Below, piece after piece: positions 63,555 to 64,000 of a stretch of DNA of 64,000 nucleotides. Within the stretch, counting starts at the first letter, position 1. Every line of letters starts with the position of its first letter. The DNA is from Chrysomallon squamiferum (lineage: Eukaryota > Mollusca > Gastropoda > Neomphalida > Peltospiridae), in contig CM022677.1 in the NCBI GenBank assembly GCA_012295275.1, forward strand, positions 15,829,886 through 15,893,885, written 5' to 3'. The notes below the pieces were generated by a model. That model was not told where the DNA came from and searched no databases. It saw only the letters and a list, made by a program, of their open reading frames with translations. The position numbers and the translations under genes were made by a program.

Positions 63555-64000
63555 AAACATAACTCATTTCAGTTAGATTACAGACTAACATATATTTCAA
63601 ACATAACTCATTTCAGTTAGATTACAGACTAACATATATTTCAAATATAACTCATTTCAGTAATATTACAAATTAATATGTATTATAAATATAACTTATT
63701 TCAGTTACATGGCAGACTAACAATTAGAAATACAACTCATTTCAACTATATTTAAGGGTAACATATATTACAAATATCTCATTTCAGTAACATTACTAAT
63801 ATATATTACAATTATAACTCATTTCAATTACATTGCAGACTAATATACTTCAGATATAATTCATTTCAGTTACATTACAGACTAACAATTAGAAACATAA
63901 TTCATTTCAGTTATAATACAGACTAACAATTAGAAACATAATTCATTTCAGTTATAATACAGAGTGACATATGCTACAAATATAACTCATTTCAGTTACA
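63555..64000. repeat. Minisatellite, about 43-bp unit, roughly 11 imperfect copies
   Basis: Units begin with variants of ataactcatttcagtta and continue with attacagactaacatat. Copies start near 63557, 63602 and 63646 and then at roughly 40-45 base spacing to the window edge. Unit length and sequence drift towards the right. The array lies upstream of the M13 micro-exon, presumably in the intron before it, and runs off the window. Confidence 0.88.

Overview
This is eukaryotic nuclear DNA: AT-rich, full of microsatellites, with short exons bounded by GT/AG splice sites and long stretches without genes. The gene fragments found (M13 metallopeptidase, CAMSAP-type CH domain, EGF-like modules, EGFR-like kinase loop, prolyl 4-hydroxylase alpha, RING finger) are animal families. 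The density of (ATT)n/(CA)n/(CT)n tracts and the mix of mariner and L1-like relics suggest a lophotrochozoan, probably a mollusc. That placement is inference. Two runs of exactly 200 N (16061-16260, 47543-47742) are assembly gaps.

The one clearly intact gene lies on the minus strand at 51419-63421. It is a neprilysin/endothelin-converting-enzyme (peptidase family M13) gene. I could place 20 consecutive exons that keep phase through 678 residues to a stop codon, including the HEITH zinc site, the GENIAD motif and the C-terminal CHLW. Only the N-terminal cytoplasmic tail and membrane anchor are missing, to the right of the window. One of its introns holds a decayed mariner transposase.

Region by region. 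1-4.5 kb: AT-rich intergenic DNA with a dispersed repeat. 5-13.2 kb: scattered minus-strand candidate exons, including an unidentified gene end (6.5-8.4 kb), an L1-like endonuclease relic (11.2-11.9 kb) and a broken CAMSAP/Patronin CH-domain gene (12.0-13.2 kb). 14.9-16.0 kb: plus-strand EGF-like exons with frame breaks, next to the first gap. 16.3-24.2 kb: the left side of a large repeat cluster with tandem and inverted copies, containing a prolyl 4-hydroxylase alpha fragment. 24.2-35.4 kb: a transposon-like zinc-finger fragment, degenerate GATA/GACA and GT repeats, a minisatellite, and the first of two copies of a RING-encoding segment. 35.5-38.7 kb: an inverted copy of the 16-24 kb cluster. 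39-45 kb: more repeats and small candidate exons, with coding signal on both strands at 44.1-44.4 kb. 45.2-47.3 kb: an EGFR-like kinase-loop fragment and the second RING copy. 47.5-51 kb: gap and microsatellites. 51.4-63.4 kb: the M13 gene. 63.55-64 kb: a minisatellite in its next intron.

I see no obviously new biological system. The most unusual structural signals are the inverted duplication with an apparent 84-bp templated insertion, the prolyl hydroxylase fragment inside the repeat cluster, and simple repeats sitting at or very near several 5' splice sites of the M13 gene.
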